Source: Candidatus Cloacimonadota bacterium
GTDB lineage: Bacteria; Cloacimonadota; Cloacimonadia; Cloacimonadales; WRIO01
Assembly: GCA_009782695.1 (NCBI GenBank)
Contig: WRIO01000105.1
Span: forward strand, 1-5,219
Length of the DNA: 5,219 nt
Reading direction: 5' to 3'
In this document: positions 5,135 to 5,219 of the stretch, in pieces
How the letters are laid out: each line of letters starts with the position of its first letter
Numbering within the stretch: the first letter of the stretch is position 1
The notes under the pieces: model-generated
Told to the model about the DNA's origin: nothing
Databases searched by the model: none
Seen by the model: the letters and a program-made list of their open reading frames with translations, nothing else
Translations under genes and position numbers: made by a program

Positions 5135-5179
5135 GTCCGTAGGACACCAAGCTATTTATAATTTATAATTTATAATTTG
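5135..5179 (+). repeat. Dispersed third copy of the hairpin-plus-heptamer repeat
   Basis: It matches the tandem units at 2870-2977 with two substitutions before the heptamers: loop GTA instead of GCA, and CCAAGC instead of CCAGGC. Three TTATAAT copies (5156-5176) follow. The GTCC/GGAC stem is intact. Confidence 0.92.
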
Positions 5180-5203
5180 TTTTAAGCACGGAGCACACCA
5201 CAT

Positions 5204-5219
5204 TTCTAATTTCTAATTT
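5204..5219 (+). repeat. TTCTAAT heptamer tract, cut by the window edge
   Basis: TTCTAAT occurs twice (5204-5210, 5211-5217), then TT at the edge. It has the same 7-bp period as the TTATAAT tracts but a different unit. A degenerate cousin, TCCTAAC then TCCTAAT, lies at 2759-2772. Confidence 0.6.

Larger units (their letters stand above)
4927..5219. other. Repeat-rich region upstream of the sigma operon
   Basis: No gene is supported. The small + frame at 4977-5168 exists only because it runs through repeats. From left to right: a 30-base leader, an inverted-repeat arm (4957-5020), a TATATAAA-like string on the - strand near 5038-5045 without a good partner -35 box, a TCCA-AAT-TGGA hairpin, a 27-bp repeat, a heptamer-bearing repeat, a degenerate GCAC-GGA-GCAC-ACC string (5186-5199) and the start of another heptamer tract. 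The operon promoter must lie in or beyond this repeat DNA. Confidence 0.75.

Noticed and set aside
4977..5168. Open frame on the + strand, 63 codons
   Set aside because: Composed of the inverted-repeat arm, the 27-bp repeat and the heptamer repeat; no sign of coding.

Overview
The window looks like a chromosomal segment of an uncultured, AT-rich bacterium of the Cloacimonadota/FCB type. This rests on the large exported protein ending in a YPNPFNPST...GVYFIRMQ domain, a tail common in Cloacimonadota, Ignavibacteria and relatives, and on intergenic DNA packed with short palindromic repeats. The phylum call is an inference; no rRNA or other marker gene is present.

Layout. (1) Nt 1-2518, + strand: the 3' part of a large secreted or surface protein. 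Its reading frame is open to the left edge, so the true start lies outside the window. A strong intrinsic terminator follows at 2567-2599. (2) Nt 2600-3202: about 600 bases with no credible gene, built from repeats: one arm of a 64-bp inverted repeat, a tandem 50/57-bp repeat with heptamer tracts, and many small hairpins with three-base loops. (3) Nt 3203-4926, - strand: a compact three-gene operon. In transcription order it encodes an ECF-type sigma factor, a membrane-anchored periplasmic CnrX/ZraP-like protein, and an exported Spy/CpxP-like LTxxQ protein. The last two genes overlap by ATGA. (4) Nt 4927-5219: a second repeat mosaic upstream of the operon, carrying the other inverted-repeat arm and copies of the repeats seen on the far side.

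The operon reads as an envelope- or metal-stress module: the two periplasmic proteins would bind misfolded proteins or metals, and the sigma factor would drive the response. No protein with a recognisable cytoplasmic anti-sigma domain is in the window. The Spy-like protein has an unusual N-terminal half made of a duplicated 49-residue unit with a D-H-x-C-T signature.

The most unusual signal is in the non-coding DNA. Separate copies of the small hairpin elements keep their flanks but change both stem arms together, as expected if the folded form is what is maintained. No transposase, CRISPR array, tRNA or rRNA was seen.
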